Below are positions 40,380 through 49,284 of a stretch of 64,000 nucleotides of DNA, in pieces (the stretch's first letter is position 1; every line of letters starts with the position of its first letter). The notes below the pieces were generated by a model that saw nothing but the letters and a program-made list of their open reading frames with translations, did not search any database and was not told the DNA's origin. The position numbers were made by a program, and so were the translations under genes. The DNA is from Rickettsiaceae bacterium H1 (GTDB lineage Bacteria; Pseudomonadota; Alphaproteobacteria; Rickettsiales; Anaplasmataceae): positions 250,435 to 314,434 of the forward strand of contig JACDQH010000001.1 in NCBI GenBank assembly GCA_018101195.1, in the 5' to 3' direction.

Positions 40380-41207
40380 ATGAAAAGTAAAAATCATGAT
40401 TACCATCTGATCGACCCTAGCCCTTGGCCTTTACTTACTTCGTTGTTTTTATTTATTTCCGCTTTTGGAGGAGTTGCTTTTATTCATCACTGGTCGACTG
40501 GGATAGGAATTTTACTTATGGGGGCATTATTACTTACCGGTGTGGTTTCACTGTGGTGCCAGAATATTGTTAAAGAAGCAATAATCGATAAAGCACATAC
40601 GTTTGTCGTTCGGCAAGGTCTGCGCATTGGGATAATATTGCTTATTTTAGCCGAATTGATGTTTTTCGTCGTATTTTTCTGGTCATTTTTTAAAGCATGG
40701 CTCGATCCTGCCGAAATATTGGACGGCTTATGGCCTGCATTGCGAGGTTCGTGGCCTCCTAAAGGTATTAAGCCGATTAATGTATGGGACATACCGTTTT
40801 TAAATACTCTGATATTGTTACTTTCAGGAACTACGGTAACTTGGGCACATTACTCTTTGCTGTACGATAATAAAAAAGAATTAATTCAATCTCTGGCTTT
40901 GACCGTATTGTTAGGTACGATGTTTTTGATTTTACAAGTAATCGAATACGTTCATTTACCTTTTGCTTTTAGGGAAGAAGGTACTAAGGCGATATACTCC
41001 TCTAATTTTTATATGGCTACCGGTTTTCATGGTATACATGTTTTATTGGGAGTTATTTTTCTTTCGGTGTGTTTAAGTAGGGGAATAAAAGGCCAATTTT
41101 CTAAAGTTCATCATGTTGGTTTTGAATTTGCCGCTTGGTATTGGCATTTTGTCGACATAGTTTGGTTGTTTTTGTTTACTTTCGTTTATTGGCTAAGTAG
41201 TTTTTGA
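40380..41207 (+). CDS. coxC: Cytochrome c oxidase subunit III
   Basis: Seven-helix subunit of the aa3-type oxidase. 275 residues with HDYHLIDPSPWPLL at the start, FFWSFFKAWLDPAE, the long helix ending FMATGFHG-like (FYMATGFHGIHVLLG) and AWYWHFVDIVWLFLF at the end. Complete. Separated from coxB-coxA by about 12 kb. Confidence 0.95.
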   Translation: MKSKNHDYHLIDPSPWPLLTSLFLFISAFGGVAFIHHWSTGIGILLMGALLLTGVVSLWCQNIVKEAIIDKAHTFVVRQGLRIGIILLILAELMFFVVFFWSFFKAWLDPAEILDGLWPALRGSWPPKGIKPINVWDIPFLNTLILLLSGTTVTWAHYSLLYDNKKELIQSLALTVLLGTMFLILQVIEYVHLPFAFREEGTKAIYSSNFYMATGFHGIHVLLGVIFLSVCLSRGIKGQFSKVHHVGFEFAAWYWHFVDIVWLFLFTFVYWLSSF

Positions 41208-41209
41208 TA

Positions 41210-41243
41210 CAAGTAAAGTGTAAGGAAAAACACACTTTACTTG
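41210..41243. terminator. Perfect 12-bp hairpin between coxC and the convergent Q/N-rich gene
   Basis: CAAGTAAAGTGT (41210-41221) pairs exactly with ACACTTTACTTG (41232-41243) around a ten-base loop. It sits just past coxC and before the end of a minus-strand gene, so it probably ends both transcripts, though no strong T run follows. Confidence 0.6.
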
Positions 41244-41260
41244 GATTGGATTTTCACTAT

Positions 41261-41449
41261 TCATTCTTTCCAGTTATTGTTTTGTTCTTGTTGTTTGCTT
41301 GCGCTTTGATAAGACTGTTGATTTTGCTCTTGTTGTTTGTTTGCGCTTTGGTAAGATTGTTGGTTTTGTTGTTGCTGATTCGAAGTGTTTTGTGCTTGCT
41401 CTCTGTTTTCTTGATTAGCAGGATTGTTTTGTTTATTAAAAGAATTCAT
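41261..41449 (-). CDS. Q/N/S-rich 14-residue tandem-repeat protein
   Basis: 62 residues. ATG at 41449 is chosen because GAGGAGG lies seven bases before it, the strongest ribosome-binding site in the window. After MNSFNKQNNPANQENREQ the protein consists of repeats of QQEQNQQSYQSAxK (14 residues, 42 bases), about two and a half copies. Very low complexity, hydrophilic, no Cys, probably disordered. The plus-strand frame over it is a hydrophobic shadow. Function unknown. Confidence 0.7.
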   Translation of the reverse strand: MNSFNKQNNPANQENREQAQNTSNQQQQNQQSYQSANKQQEQNQQSYQSASKQQEQNNNWKE

Positions 41450-41631
41450 AATTTTCCTCCTCAAGGTAGTTAATATATTTACAATTTTTGATTGTTTTTA
41501 TTAACTTTTTATTACTCAGAATTGTAATTATCTTTCAATGCTAATCGAAGTTTTTTTGTAGTTAAGTTTTTATTAAAGTTGTTTGATTGTAACTCGAACA
41601 TTCTCTTTTATATGGTTGATTTTAATGCTAT

Positions 41632-43179
41632 ATGAAAATCGTAATTACCAAACTAATAGTAGTGTTAAATCTTATTAAAAAGCTAAAAAAGCAAGGAAAA
41701 GTAGCAGTTATTTCTGCTGTATTTGGAGGAATAATATTTTTTGTTTTTATCTTTGTGATTTTTGTTTTGCATCATGAAGAAATGAACCTGTTATATAAAG
41801 ATATTAGCATTACCGATCGTTCCCTTATTATTAATAAACTGAATTCTTTGGGGATAGACTACGAGATTCATGATGGAGAAATATTTATCGGTACCGATTT
41901 AATTAGAAAAACAAGAATGTTACTGGCAGCCGAAGGTTTGCCGAGTAACGTCTCTGTCGTAGGTTATGAAGTCTTTAATAAATCGGAAAGCCTTGGTACT
42001 TCGAATTTTGCTCAAAATGTCAGTTTATTAAGAGCATTGGAAGGCGAGCTATCCAGAACCATTATGTCGTTCAACAGCATACAACATGCCAGAGTACATT
42101 TGGTAATTCCTAAAAGGGAATTGTTTAGCAAAAAAGCAAATAAGCCTAAGGCATCAATCGTGCTCAAACTACGGGTTGGTGCTACACTTGACAGTAAACA
42201 AATTTCGGCAATTACTCACTTGGTTTCTTCAGCCGTACAAGACTTAACGCCCGAAGAAATAACTATCGTCGGTACCGAGGGTAAGCCGTTTAAATTGCCT
42301 GATAGCACAGGCGAATTTGCCGCTGGTTCTTCATTGCAAGAGTATAAATCGGCAACCGAAAGGCAGTTGAAACATTCGATAGAAAGTTTAATCGGTAAAT
42401 TCGTCGGTGAAGATAGGGTAAAGGCCGAAGTAAATGTCGAATTGGATTTGGAGCATTTGACTGTCGATTCGGAAATTTTCAATCCGGAAGGTCAAGTAGT
42501 ACGTTCGGTGCAAAATACCGAAGAAAACAGCAATAATTCCGAAAATGCGGATTCTGTTTCGGTAGCAAATAACATTCCGAATTATAGCTCGGGTAATGGC
42601 TTGTCGGGAAATTCAAGCAATGCCGAGAAAAAGGAAGAAATTATCAACTACGAAATATCGCGTGAAGTTGCAAAAAAAACAAAAGAATTGGGTTCGATCA
42701 AGAGGTTATCAATTGCCGTTTTAGTAGACGGTTATTACTCGTATGACGACAATATCGGAAAATATTCGTATACTCCTCACGATTCGGACGTAATAGCAAA
42801 GCTTTATTCATTGGCAGCTTCCGCTTCCGGTTTTAATCCGGAAAGAGGAGACGTACTGGAAGTGGTAAATATGCAATTCTTACCGAGAGATCAATCCGAG
42901 CTTGCTGTTTTTTCGGATGAAGAGGTAAATACCCCTGTATATGAAAAAGTGAAATTTATCGTGTTTTTTTTAGTATCGGGGTTAATTTTGCTTATGTTTT
43001 TATTCAAAAGTTTGTTCTTTAGAAGGAAATTGGCAAAAGAAGAGAGAACGGAAAATGAAATTGAAATTCCAACAGAGAAGGTGTCGATTTTTATAAAAAT
43101 AAACGAACTTATTGGGAATAACCCGAATGATGCAATTTCAATGGTAAGAAATTGGATGAAGGAAGAAAATGGCAGATGA
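41632..43179 (+). CDS. fliF: Flagellar MS-ring protein FliF
   Basis: Forms the membrane ring at the base of the flagellum. 515 residues: first helix near residues 25-45 (GIIFFVFIFVIFVL), ring-building motifs with GLPSNVSVVGYEVFNKSESLGTS-type sequence and HARVHLVIPKRELF, an Asn/Ser-rich periplasmic loop, second helix near 440-460, and a C-terminal FliG-binding tail (NPNDAISMVRNWMKEE). Complete and intact. fliG overlaps its end. The stator genes motA and motB, 21 kb away, are broken. Confidence 0.94.
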   Translation: MKIVITKLIVVLNLIKKLKKQGKVAVISAVFGGIIFFVFIFVIFVLHHEEMNLLYKDISITDRSLIINKLNSLGIDYEIHDGEIFIGTDLIRKTRMLLAAEGLPSNVSVVGYEVFNKSESLGTSNFAQNVSLLRALEGELSRTIMSFNSIQHARVHLVIPKRELFSKKANKPKASIVLKLRVGATLDSKQISAITHLVSSAVQDLTPEEITIVGTEGKPFKLPDSTGEFAAGSSLQEYKSATERQLKHSIESLIGKFVGEDRVKAEVNVELDLEHLTVDSEIFNPEGQVVRSVQNTEENSNNSENADSVSVANNIPNYSSGNGLSGNSSNAEKKEEIINYEISREVAKKTKELGSIKRLSIAVLVDGYYSYDDNIGKYSYTPHDSDVIAKLYSLAASASGFNPERGDVLEVVNMQFLPRDQSELAVFSDEEVNTPVYEKVKFIVFFLVSGLILLMFLFKSLFFRRKLAKEERTENEIEIPTEKVSIFIKINELIGNNPNDAISMVRNWMKEENGR

Positions 43180-44134
43180 TATTACTCGAGTTTTAACTGG
43201 GGCGGAAAAAGTGGCGTTACTTATTATGCAGCTTGAAGAAAATGCGGCTGGTAAAATATTGAAATCGATGAATGTTGAAGAAGTTTCTAAAATTTCTTTT
43301 GCAATGAGCAAATTGGGTAGAATATCTTCCGATATTTCGCAAAAAATCGTTGAAGAAGCATACGATTATTTAAGTAGTGATAAAAAAAACATTGTAGGAG
43401 ATGCCAAAAATACCAAAGATACTTTAACAAAAATTTTCGGGGAAGAAGAAGCAAAAAAAATAATGAACGACATAGACTGCAATATATGGAATAAATTGGC
43501 GCGGTTGGATCCGGAAGTGCTTACGTCTTATTTATGTAATGAAACACCGCAAATTATTGCATTGGTGCTGCAAAAGTTGCCTGATACTCATTTGCCTAAA
43601 ATTATTACTCGTTTTCCGAAAAATTTGGCCATAGAAGTTATGCTGTGTTTTACCGGTGCTCATTCCGTAAACAAGGAAATCGTTAATGAAATTGAAAGTA
43701 CTATTAGCAGCGATTTTAACTCCGTTTTTGTACGTGATAGTTCTACATTAGTTGCAGACCTGCTAGATAATTTGGATAAGGAGAATAAAGCGATTTACTT
43801 GAAAGAACTCGAAAAAAGGGATAAAGTTTTTATCAGTTCGGTAAAAAGTAAAATGTTCGCTTTTGAAAATATTGCGGAAATAACCGATATTGGAATTCAA
43901 GCGATATTTCGTCATGTCGATAAAAACACTTTGACATTTGCTTTAAAAGGGGCAAATGCCGATATGCAAAAGCTGTTTTTTCAGAATATGTCCGAGCGCG
44001 CCGCAAATATAATTCGTGACGATATGGAAGATCTAGGGCCGGTAGATATGGACGAAATCGAAACCGCTCAACACGAAGTATCGCAATTGGCAAAACAATT
44101 GCTTCTTGCAAAGATGATAAAACGTAAAAGTTAA
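43169..44134 (+). CDS. fliG: Flagellar motor switch protein FliG
   Basis: Rotor protein that receives torque from the stator. 321 residues with all three domains: N-terminal FliF-binding part, middle part (NETPQIIALVLQKLPD), and C-terminal part MFAFENIAEITDIGIQAIFR with the torque helix NMSERAANIIRDDMEDLGPV, whose charged residues are kept. ATG lies 11 bases inside fliF. Purifying selection seems to have kept it while the stator was lost. Confidence 0.93.
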   Translation: MADDITRVLTGAEKVALLIMQLEENAAGKILKSMNVEEVSKISFAMSKLGRISSDISQKIVEEAYDYLSSDKKNIVGDAKNTKDTLTKIFGEEEAKKIMNDIDCNIWNKLARLDPEVLTSYLCNETPQIIALVLQKLPDTHLPKIITRFPKNLAIEVMLCFTGAHSVNKEIVNEIESTISSDFNSVFVRDSSTLVADLLDNLDKENKAIYLKELEKRDKVFISSVKSKMFAFENIAEITDIGIQAIFRHVDKNTLTFALKGANADMQKLFFQNMSERAANIIRDDMEDLGPVDMDEIETAQHEVSQLAKQLLLAKMIKRKS

Positions 44135-44188
44135 TTCTTGTGGTAGCAGGGCAGAATTGTTACTATTTGGGTAGTAATAAAAAAAATT

Positions 44189-44764
44189 ATGGTCGACTTA
44201 TTCTCGGAAGTAAAACACGAAGCAAAAACGGAGAAATTAGTCAAAGTTTTGCGTAATTACGTTTTGCCCTTAGTTATTTTGGTAATAATTGCAGGCGTTA
44301 TATATGGAATCCGGATTAACCGCAGCGAGTATATTTTGGCTCTACTTGGCGATAAAATGTACGAAGTGATTTCGTCCGATGCAAATTTTGACAAAAAAGA
44401 AAAACTTCTTAGAGAAGTAACGGAGTATGATTATAGCTATAAGTATTTGGCAGAGCTAAAACTTGCCGACTTGATGCTGCAAAACGGCAAGGAAGACGAA
44501 GCGAAAGAATTGTATAGCAAGCTGATAAAAGATAAGAAAAGTTTAGGCTATATACGTGACCTGGCCGAACAAAGGCTGATGATAATTAGCGGGGAAAAAG
44601 TTAAAAGTAACAACATGTACTATTTCTCTAACATTTTACTGCAAGCGATAAAAGAAGAAAATAATGAAGAAAAGCTAACACTGTTGAAAAACTTAAAAGA
44701 AAATTTTGAAACTCATTTGCCGATTAAAGAATTGGCAAAGGAAATTCTTGCTGTTTACAACTAG
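44189..44764 (+). CDS. YfgM-like protein, membrane anchor plus TPR-like domain
   Basis: 191 residues: a short cytoplasmic start, one helix (NYVLPLVILVIIAGVIYGI) and a periplasmic helical domain with TPR character (LAELKLADLMLQNGKEDEAKELY). Relatives such as YfgM help secretion and folding at SecYEG. Its place 54 bases after fliG may reflect a shared transcript, not a flagellar role. Confidence 0.65.
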   Translation: MVDLFSEVKHEAKTEKLVKVLRNYVLPLVILVIIAGVIYGIRINRSEYILALLGDKMYEVISSDANFDKKEKLLREVTEYDYSYKYLAELKLADLMLQNGKEDEAKELYSKLIKDKKSLGYIRDLAEQRLMIISGEKVKSNNMYYFSNILLQAIKEENNEEKLTLLKNLKENFETHLPIKELAKEILAVYN

Positions 44765-44839
44765 TCTTTTATATGTGAATTATCGGCTTAAATTTATGTT
44801 TTTTGGATTGAGGGGAAGTAATGTTTTTGGAGTTATTCA

Positions 44840-45740
44840 CATGTATTTCCAATTTTTCTCCTTCTGGTTGTTTTTATTACCTTGGCTAATCATTCCGGCA
44901 ATTCCCCCTATCGTTATTTTGCCGCGAGTACAGCTAATGCTGCATAAGTGATCATACTTTAGGCTTTACCAAAAGCAACGGGATTGGATTATCTGGCTAA
45001 TCTTACTCGAAAGCAGTTACCGTGTGCTGGAAATAGTAAGCATTTTATTTTCGTGTTGTTGCAGTTTTTTCTTGTTTGTAATGCTAGACCTTGAACGTAT
45101 TTATTAAAGCCTTTTTGTTAACTTTTTTCCTGTTTGCTATGGCTTTATGAAATGTTTCACCATTTTGTTCTCTTGGAATAACTTTGTGAAAGTGGTACTT
45201 TGTCAACATCTTCAAATTTTTCTTTTTTGCGTTTTCCAATTCGTTGATTTTTTAATTTAAATATTCTGATGCCTTGAGAATTGCTGTTTTCTAATCCAGC
45301 AATTCCAGAACCAATGCTTGTCTTCTCGTTACTTTGGCAAGGAATTACTACGCAACCGCCTGTTTTGACGAAATCAATTAGTCGTTCGAATTCTTTACCA
45401 AGTAATTTTTGTATTGTTGGAAATTTGGCGTGTAACCGCCGTGAAACACTAGTAGTAGTAATTTCATAATAAAAACCTGTTTTGAGTGGAATTGGTTTTC
45501 ATCGTTCTTGCACGGCCGTTTTTATAATGATTGTCATTTAACCCGAACTAACCCTGGGTTATTTTTTATTTGTTCTTATGTATACCAACTTTTTTTCCTG
45601 TCTACCTTATTACCATATTTTGATCGGTAGGCTTGGGTTGATGCTCTGAACTGGAACCTTGTTTAGAGATTTCTTCGAAGTGATTTTGGTAATATTGTTT
45701 ATCTTTTATAGTGCTTTTCGCAATTTTCTATTAATAATTA
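44840..45740 (-). pseudogene. Unrecognised gene broken by several frameshifts
   Basis: Minus-strand reading recovers coding-like pieces in different frames: KDKQYYQNHFEEISKQGSSS, then FYYEITTTSVSRRLHAKFPT running on to LLGKEFERLIDFVKTGGCVV and IPCQSNEKTSIGSGIAGLEN (about 45465 to 45172, no stop and no start codon), then VPREQNGETFHKAIANRKK, and near the end ITIGGIAGMISQGNKNNQ. Together they suggest a protein of about 300 residues. I do not recognise it. The GGCVVIP...GSGIAGLEN piece looks like a structured core. Confidence 0.5.
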
Positions 45741-45808
45741 AATTATAAAAAATATTATTTTCTGGTAAATTGTTATATTTTCAGTAAGAAAAATGGAATA
45801 AATCAGGT

Positions 45809-47572
45809 TTAAATAACGTTTCTTGCGTTGGTTTTTTGCCTATCCCACATGCGTTTATATAAACAACCTTCTTTTTGCAATAACTCTTTGTGTTTTCCTT
45901 TTTCCGCTATTTTTCCCGCCTTCAGTACTATTATCTCGTCTGCCCGTACTATTGTCGATAACCTGTGAGCAATCATTATCGTGGTTTTACCTTGCGAGAT
46001 TTTATCGATACTTTTTTGTATCTCATATTCCGTACGGCTATCTAATGCCGAAGTAGCTTCGTCGAAAATGAAAATTTGCGGTTTTTTTAAAATTGTTCTT
46101 GCTATTGCTATACGCTGTTTTTCTCCGCCTGATAATTTTAGCCCTCTTTCGCCGACTATAGTTTCGTAATCTTTGGGCAACGAGATAATAAAATCGTGGA
46201 TTTCCGCAATTTTTGCCGCTTCTTCTATTTCTTTCGAAGTGGCCGATTTGTTACCGTAACTTATGTTGTAACTGATTGTGTCGTTAAATAAAACGGTATC
46301 TTGTGGAACTATTCCTATGGTTTTGCGCAAACTTTCCTGAGTGAAATTATCGATATTGTTGCCGTTAATTAAAATCTCTCCTGCTATTGCTTCGTAAAAA
46401 CGAAAAATCAAACGAGTAATAGTCGATTTACCGGAACCGCTAGGCCCAACAATAGCTAAAGTTTTACCCGAAGAAATTTCAAACGAGATATCGGACAGAA
46501 TTTTTCTTTCCGGGGAATAATGAAAATTTACGTGGGAAAATGCTAATTCGGCTTCGGTTAATTTTAGTGTTTTGGCGTTTTTTTTATCTGTTATTTCTTG
46601 TTTTTCGTTTAACAGCGCGAACATATGTTCCATATCGATCAGTGCCAGTTTAATCTCGCGATAAGAAAATCCCAGATTGGATAGCGGTTGATAAAGTTGC
46701 ATCAGGTACATATTGATTAAAACGAAATCGCCGGAAGTCATAGTTCCTGTTTGCACCTGATGATAAGCGAAAATCATGATCAGCACCAAACCGCACGAGA
46801 TTATAAAAGCTTGCCCGATGTTTAATATGGATAAACTGCGTCTGTTTTTAATAGTAATTTTTTTATACCATTGTAATAATTTGTCGTATTTTTCTGCTTC
46901 GTAATTTTCATTTGTGAAATATTTTACTGTCTCGTAATTGATTAAGCTCTCGATTGCTTTAAAACTACTTTGATTTTCCGCTTCTTTCATTTTGCGTATC
47001 TGGTTGGTTCTCCATTCGGTTATATAAAGGGTATAAGAGCCGTAACAGATTAAAGTCATTAGCGTTATCGCCATGTATTTTGCTGGATAAAGTGCGTATA
47101 AGGTAATGCTTACTATAATTATTTCAAATATCGTGGGGACTATGTTGAACATGGAAAAACGTATTGCCATTTCCAAAGCTTTTGCCCCTCTTTCCATGGA
47201 GCGGGTTATCGAACCCGTTTTTCGATCCAAATGAAATCTCAAGCTGAGCGAATGTAAATGACGGAATACCGAAAGTGCCAATTTTCTTACTGATTCCTGT
47301 TCAACTTCGGCAAATAATATTTCTTTTAATTCGTTGAAAAGTTGCATCGTAATTCTTGCAGATCCATATGTAATTAGGATAAGTAACGGAAGCGATAAGT
47401 TGTTTTGCGTGATTCCGTCGATGATATATTTGAAGATTATTGGGACGGTAACACTTGCTCCTTTGGAAAGAATCATGGCAAAAAATGCAATCAGTACAAA
47501 TATTTTTAACTTGGCCGAATTGTTACTCCATAAATACTTTAGTATGTTGGGAAATATGTTTGCATGTCTCAT
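45809..47572 (-). CDS. ABC exporter, ATM1/HMT1 type (fused permease and ATPase)
   Basis: 587 residues: six-helix membrane domain to about residue 310 (with HLHSLSLRFHLDRKTGSITR, typical of ATM1), then a nucleotide-binding domain with [24 protein letters not shown] and IFIFDEATSALD. ATM1 proteins export glutathione-linked compounds and help metal homeostasis; mitochondrial ATM1 comes from this alphaproteobacterial group. All ATPase motifs are intact. Confidence 0.9.
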   Translation of the reverse strand: MRHANIFPNILKYLWSNNSAKLKIFVLIAFFAMILSKGASVTVPIIFKYIIDGITQNNLSLPLLILITYGSARITMQLFNELKEILFAEVEQESVRKLALSVFRHLHSLSLRFHLDRKTGSITRSMERGAKALEMAIRFSMFNIVPTIFEIIIVSITLYALYPAKYMAITLMTLICYGSYTLYITEWRTNQIRKMKEAENQSSFKAIESLINYETVKYFTNENYEAEKYDKLLQWYKKITIKNRRSLSILNIGQAFIISCGLVLIMIFAYHQVQTGTMTSGDFVLINMYLMQLYQPLSNLGFSYREIKLALIDMEHMFALLNEKQEITDKKNAKTLKLTEAELAFSHVNFHYSPERKILSDISFEISSGKTLAIVGPSGSGKSTITRLIFRFYEAIAGEILINGNNIDNFTQESLRKTIGIVPQDTVLFNDTISYNISYGNKSATSKEIEEAAKIAEIHDFIISLPKDYETIVGERGLKLSGGEKQRIAIARTILKKPQIFIFDEATSALDSRTEYEIQKSIDKISQGKTTIMIAHRLSTIVRADEIIVLKAGKIAEKGKHKELLQKEGCLYKRMWDRQKTNARNVI

Positions 47573-48120
47573 GTATTCATTTATATTACCAGTGTAACAA
47601 CTATAAGAGGAAAGTAATTTTGAGTAAAAATAATTCGAGTTTTTATCTCTTTAATATCATTTTTATATAGTGAAGTTTAAATGTTTGTCACTAAAATGCG
47701 AAAGTTAAATTGGTGCCCCAGGTATTGTTTTGTAAAGAGGTATTGTTGAAATATCTGGGGCATAAGATACAAAATATTATTTTAGTAATATTAATTATAA
47801 CTTATCTAATATAGCACGGTATATCAATAGATTCTCCTGCTACGATTACAAATTTTTTCCTAAAAAATTATACTTTTTTGTATTTTGTCTCTTGCTATCT
47901 ATTTCTGTTGCCAGATTTTATATAATAAATAATATCTTAATATTTTTCATCTTACTACTTTAAGTAGAAAAAGTAAACCGAAAAAACAATTTATTATAAC
48001 AAATATAATACTTTTGTACTCGGGATTTTTTATGTGATGAAATTAGAAAAGGAAAATTTTGTTTTGAATTGACATCGAAATAACGGTTAATAATAATTAA
48101 AGGAATTATAAGTTGGATTC
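47573..48120. other. Gene-free region upstream of atm1-type gene and prfB, with one hairpin
   Basis: About 550 bases of AT-rich DNA between divergent genes. The only structure seen is a stem of 12 pairs, 47714-47726 with 47750-47762 (GCCCCAGGTAT against ATATCTGGGGC, one G-U), with a 23-base loop. The short direct repeat AGGTATTGTT occurs at 47720 and 47738. No coding frame. Confidence 0.5.
48069..48097 (+). promoter_or_regulatory. Candidate promoter for prfB
   Basis: A perfect TTGACA (48069-48074) is followed, after 16 or 17 bases, by TAATAA/AATAAT (48091-48097). It lies about 100 bases upstream of prfB and 25 bases before a tiny open frame. Confidence 0.45.
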
Positions 48121-48201
48121 ATGCTAAAAATATTAATATTGGTATGTGCAATTTTAGTACTTGTCGGTATGTTACGTACGAGATTCGGAAAAAATTCATG
48201 A
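48121..48201 (+). CDS. Possible 26-residue membrane peptide coupled to prfB
   Basis: A short frame reading MLKILILVCAILVLVGM then RTRFGKNS. One hydrophobic helix with a basic tail. Its TGA overlaps the prfB ATG (ATGA). It has no clear ribosome-binding site close by. It may be a real small protein or a leader that couples translation; not recognised. Confidence 0.4.
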   Translation: MLKILILVCAILVLVGMLRTRFGKNS

Positions 48202-49284
48202 AGGGAGAAGTTACATCTTTGTTAAAACAATTAAAAGAAGATTTGACAATTGTTCGGAGGTTTCTTTGACCCTAAAACTAAAGAATCTGAATTAAAAGAA
48301 TTGCAAAATCAAATTAACGATCCTGAAATTTGGAACGAAAAAGAAAAAGCACAAAAAATTTTGAAAAAATCCTCTGCTTTAAAAGAAGAATTGGAAAATT
48401 TTTACGAGCTGGAAAAAGAGATATTTTACTTGTTGGAATTGGCTGATTTGGCCGAAGAAGACGATGACGATATTTTATTTACCGAAGTCGAAGAATTGCT
48501 AAATAAATTGGAAATCGATATCGAACGTAAGAAAACGGAATGTTTGTTTTCCGGTGAAGCGGATTATAACGATTGTTTCATTGAAATTCACGCTGGTGCG
48601 GGCGGAACGGAAAGCAACGATTGGGCGGAAATGATCATGCGTATGTACATGAGATGGGCGGAGATCTATCGCAAATTTAAAGTCGAGGTGGTAAGTAAAA
48701 CCGGCGGAGAGGAAGTCGGCGTGAAATCGGTCATAATTAAATTAACGGGAGATAAGGCTTACGGTTGGAGTAAAACCGAAGGAGGGATTCACCGATTGGT
48801 ACGAATTTCACCGTTCGATTCGAATTCCAAGCGTCATACCAGTTTTGCGAGTGTTTCTGTTTCACCGATAACGGACGAATCGATTGATATTGAGATTAGC
48901 GATAGCGATGTTAGAATAGATACTTATCGAGCATCGGGAGCGGGAGGGCAACATATTAATAAAACGGATAGTGCCGTGAGGATTACCCACTTGTCTACCG
49001 GTATCGTCGTGCAGTGTCAAAACAACAGATCGCAACATCGTAATCGATCAGAAGCTTATCAAATTTTACGAGCGAAATTATACGAGTTGGAATTGCGCAA
49101 ACGGGAATCCAAACAAGAAAAAAAAGCGGAAATGGGTTGGGGGCAACAAATCAGGTCTTATGTTATGCAGCCATATCAAATGGTAAAAGATTTACGCACC
49201 AAACATGAAACGGGAAATGTCAAAGCGGTTTTGGACGGCGATATCGATAAATTTATTTATTTTGCCCTGTCGGATAAATTATGA
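48198..49284 (+). CDS. prfB: Peptide chain release factor 2, with programmed +1 frameshift
   Basis: Recognises UGA and UAA stops and releases the peptide. The gene starts at ATG 48198 (KGEVTSLLKQLKEDLTIVRR), reaches an in-frame TGA at 48267-48269, and continues in the +1 frame from GAC (DPKTKESELKELQ). The peptide release motif GAGGQ is in SGAGGQHINK. Length after the shift is about 361 residues, normal for RF2. The late in-frame start at 48250 used by a simple frame search would remove the conserved N-terminus. The next gene overlaps its stop. Confidence 0.95.
48255..48270 (+). promoter_or_regulatory. RF2 autoregulatory frameshift site
   Basis: CGGAGG TTT CTT TGA C: a Shine-Dalgarno-like GGAGG three bases before the slippery CTT and UGA followed by C, the classic RF2 layout. 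Low RF2 slows termination at UGA and favours the shift, so the protein controls its own level. Confidence 0.93.

Noticed and set aside
41281..41364. CRISPR-like repeats
   Set aside because: The 42-base units follow each other without spacers and code for a 14-residue repeat; it is a coding tandem repeat.
41204..41473. Plus-strand hydrophobic 89-residue frame after coxC
   Set aside because: It is the complement of the Q/N-rich repeat gene; Leu runs come from CTT/TTG complements of Gln codons. The minus strand has a perfect ribosome-binding site.
44706..44951. Plus-strand 81-residue hydrophobic frame after the YfgM-like gene
   Set aside because: It begins inside that gene and continues into DNA that reads better as minus-strand pseudogene remains; no ribosome-binding site.
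48250..49284. prfB starting at 48250
   Set aside because: This start lies within the frameshift site. The true start is 48198 with a programmed +1 shift at 48267.
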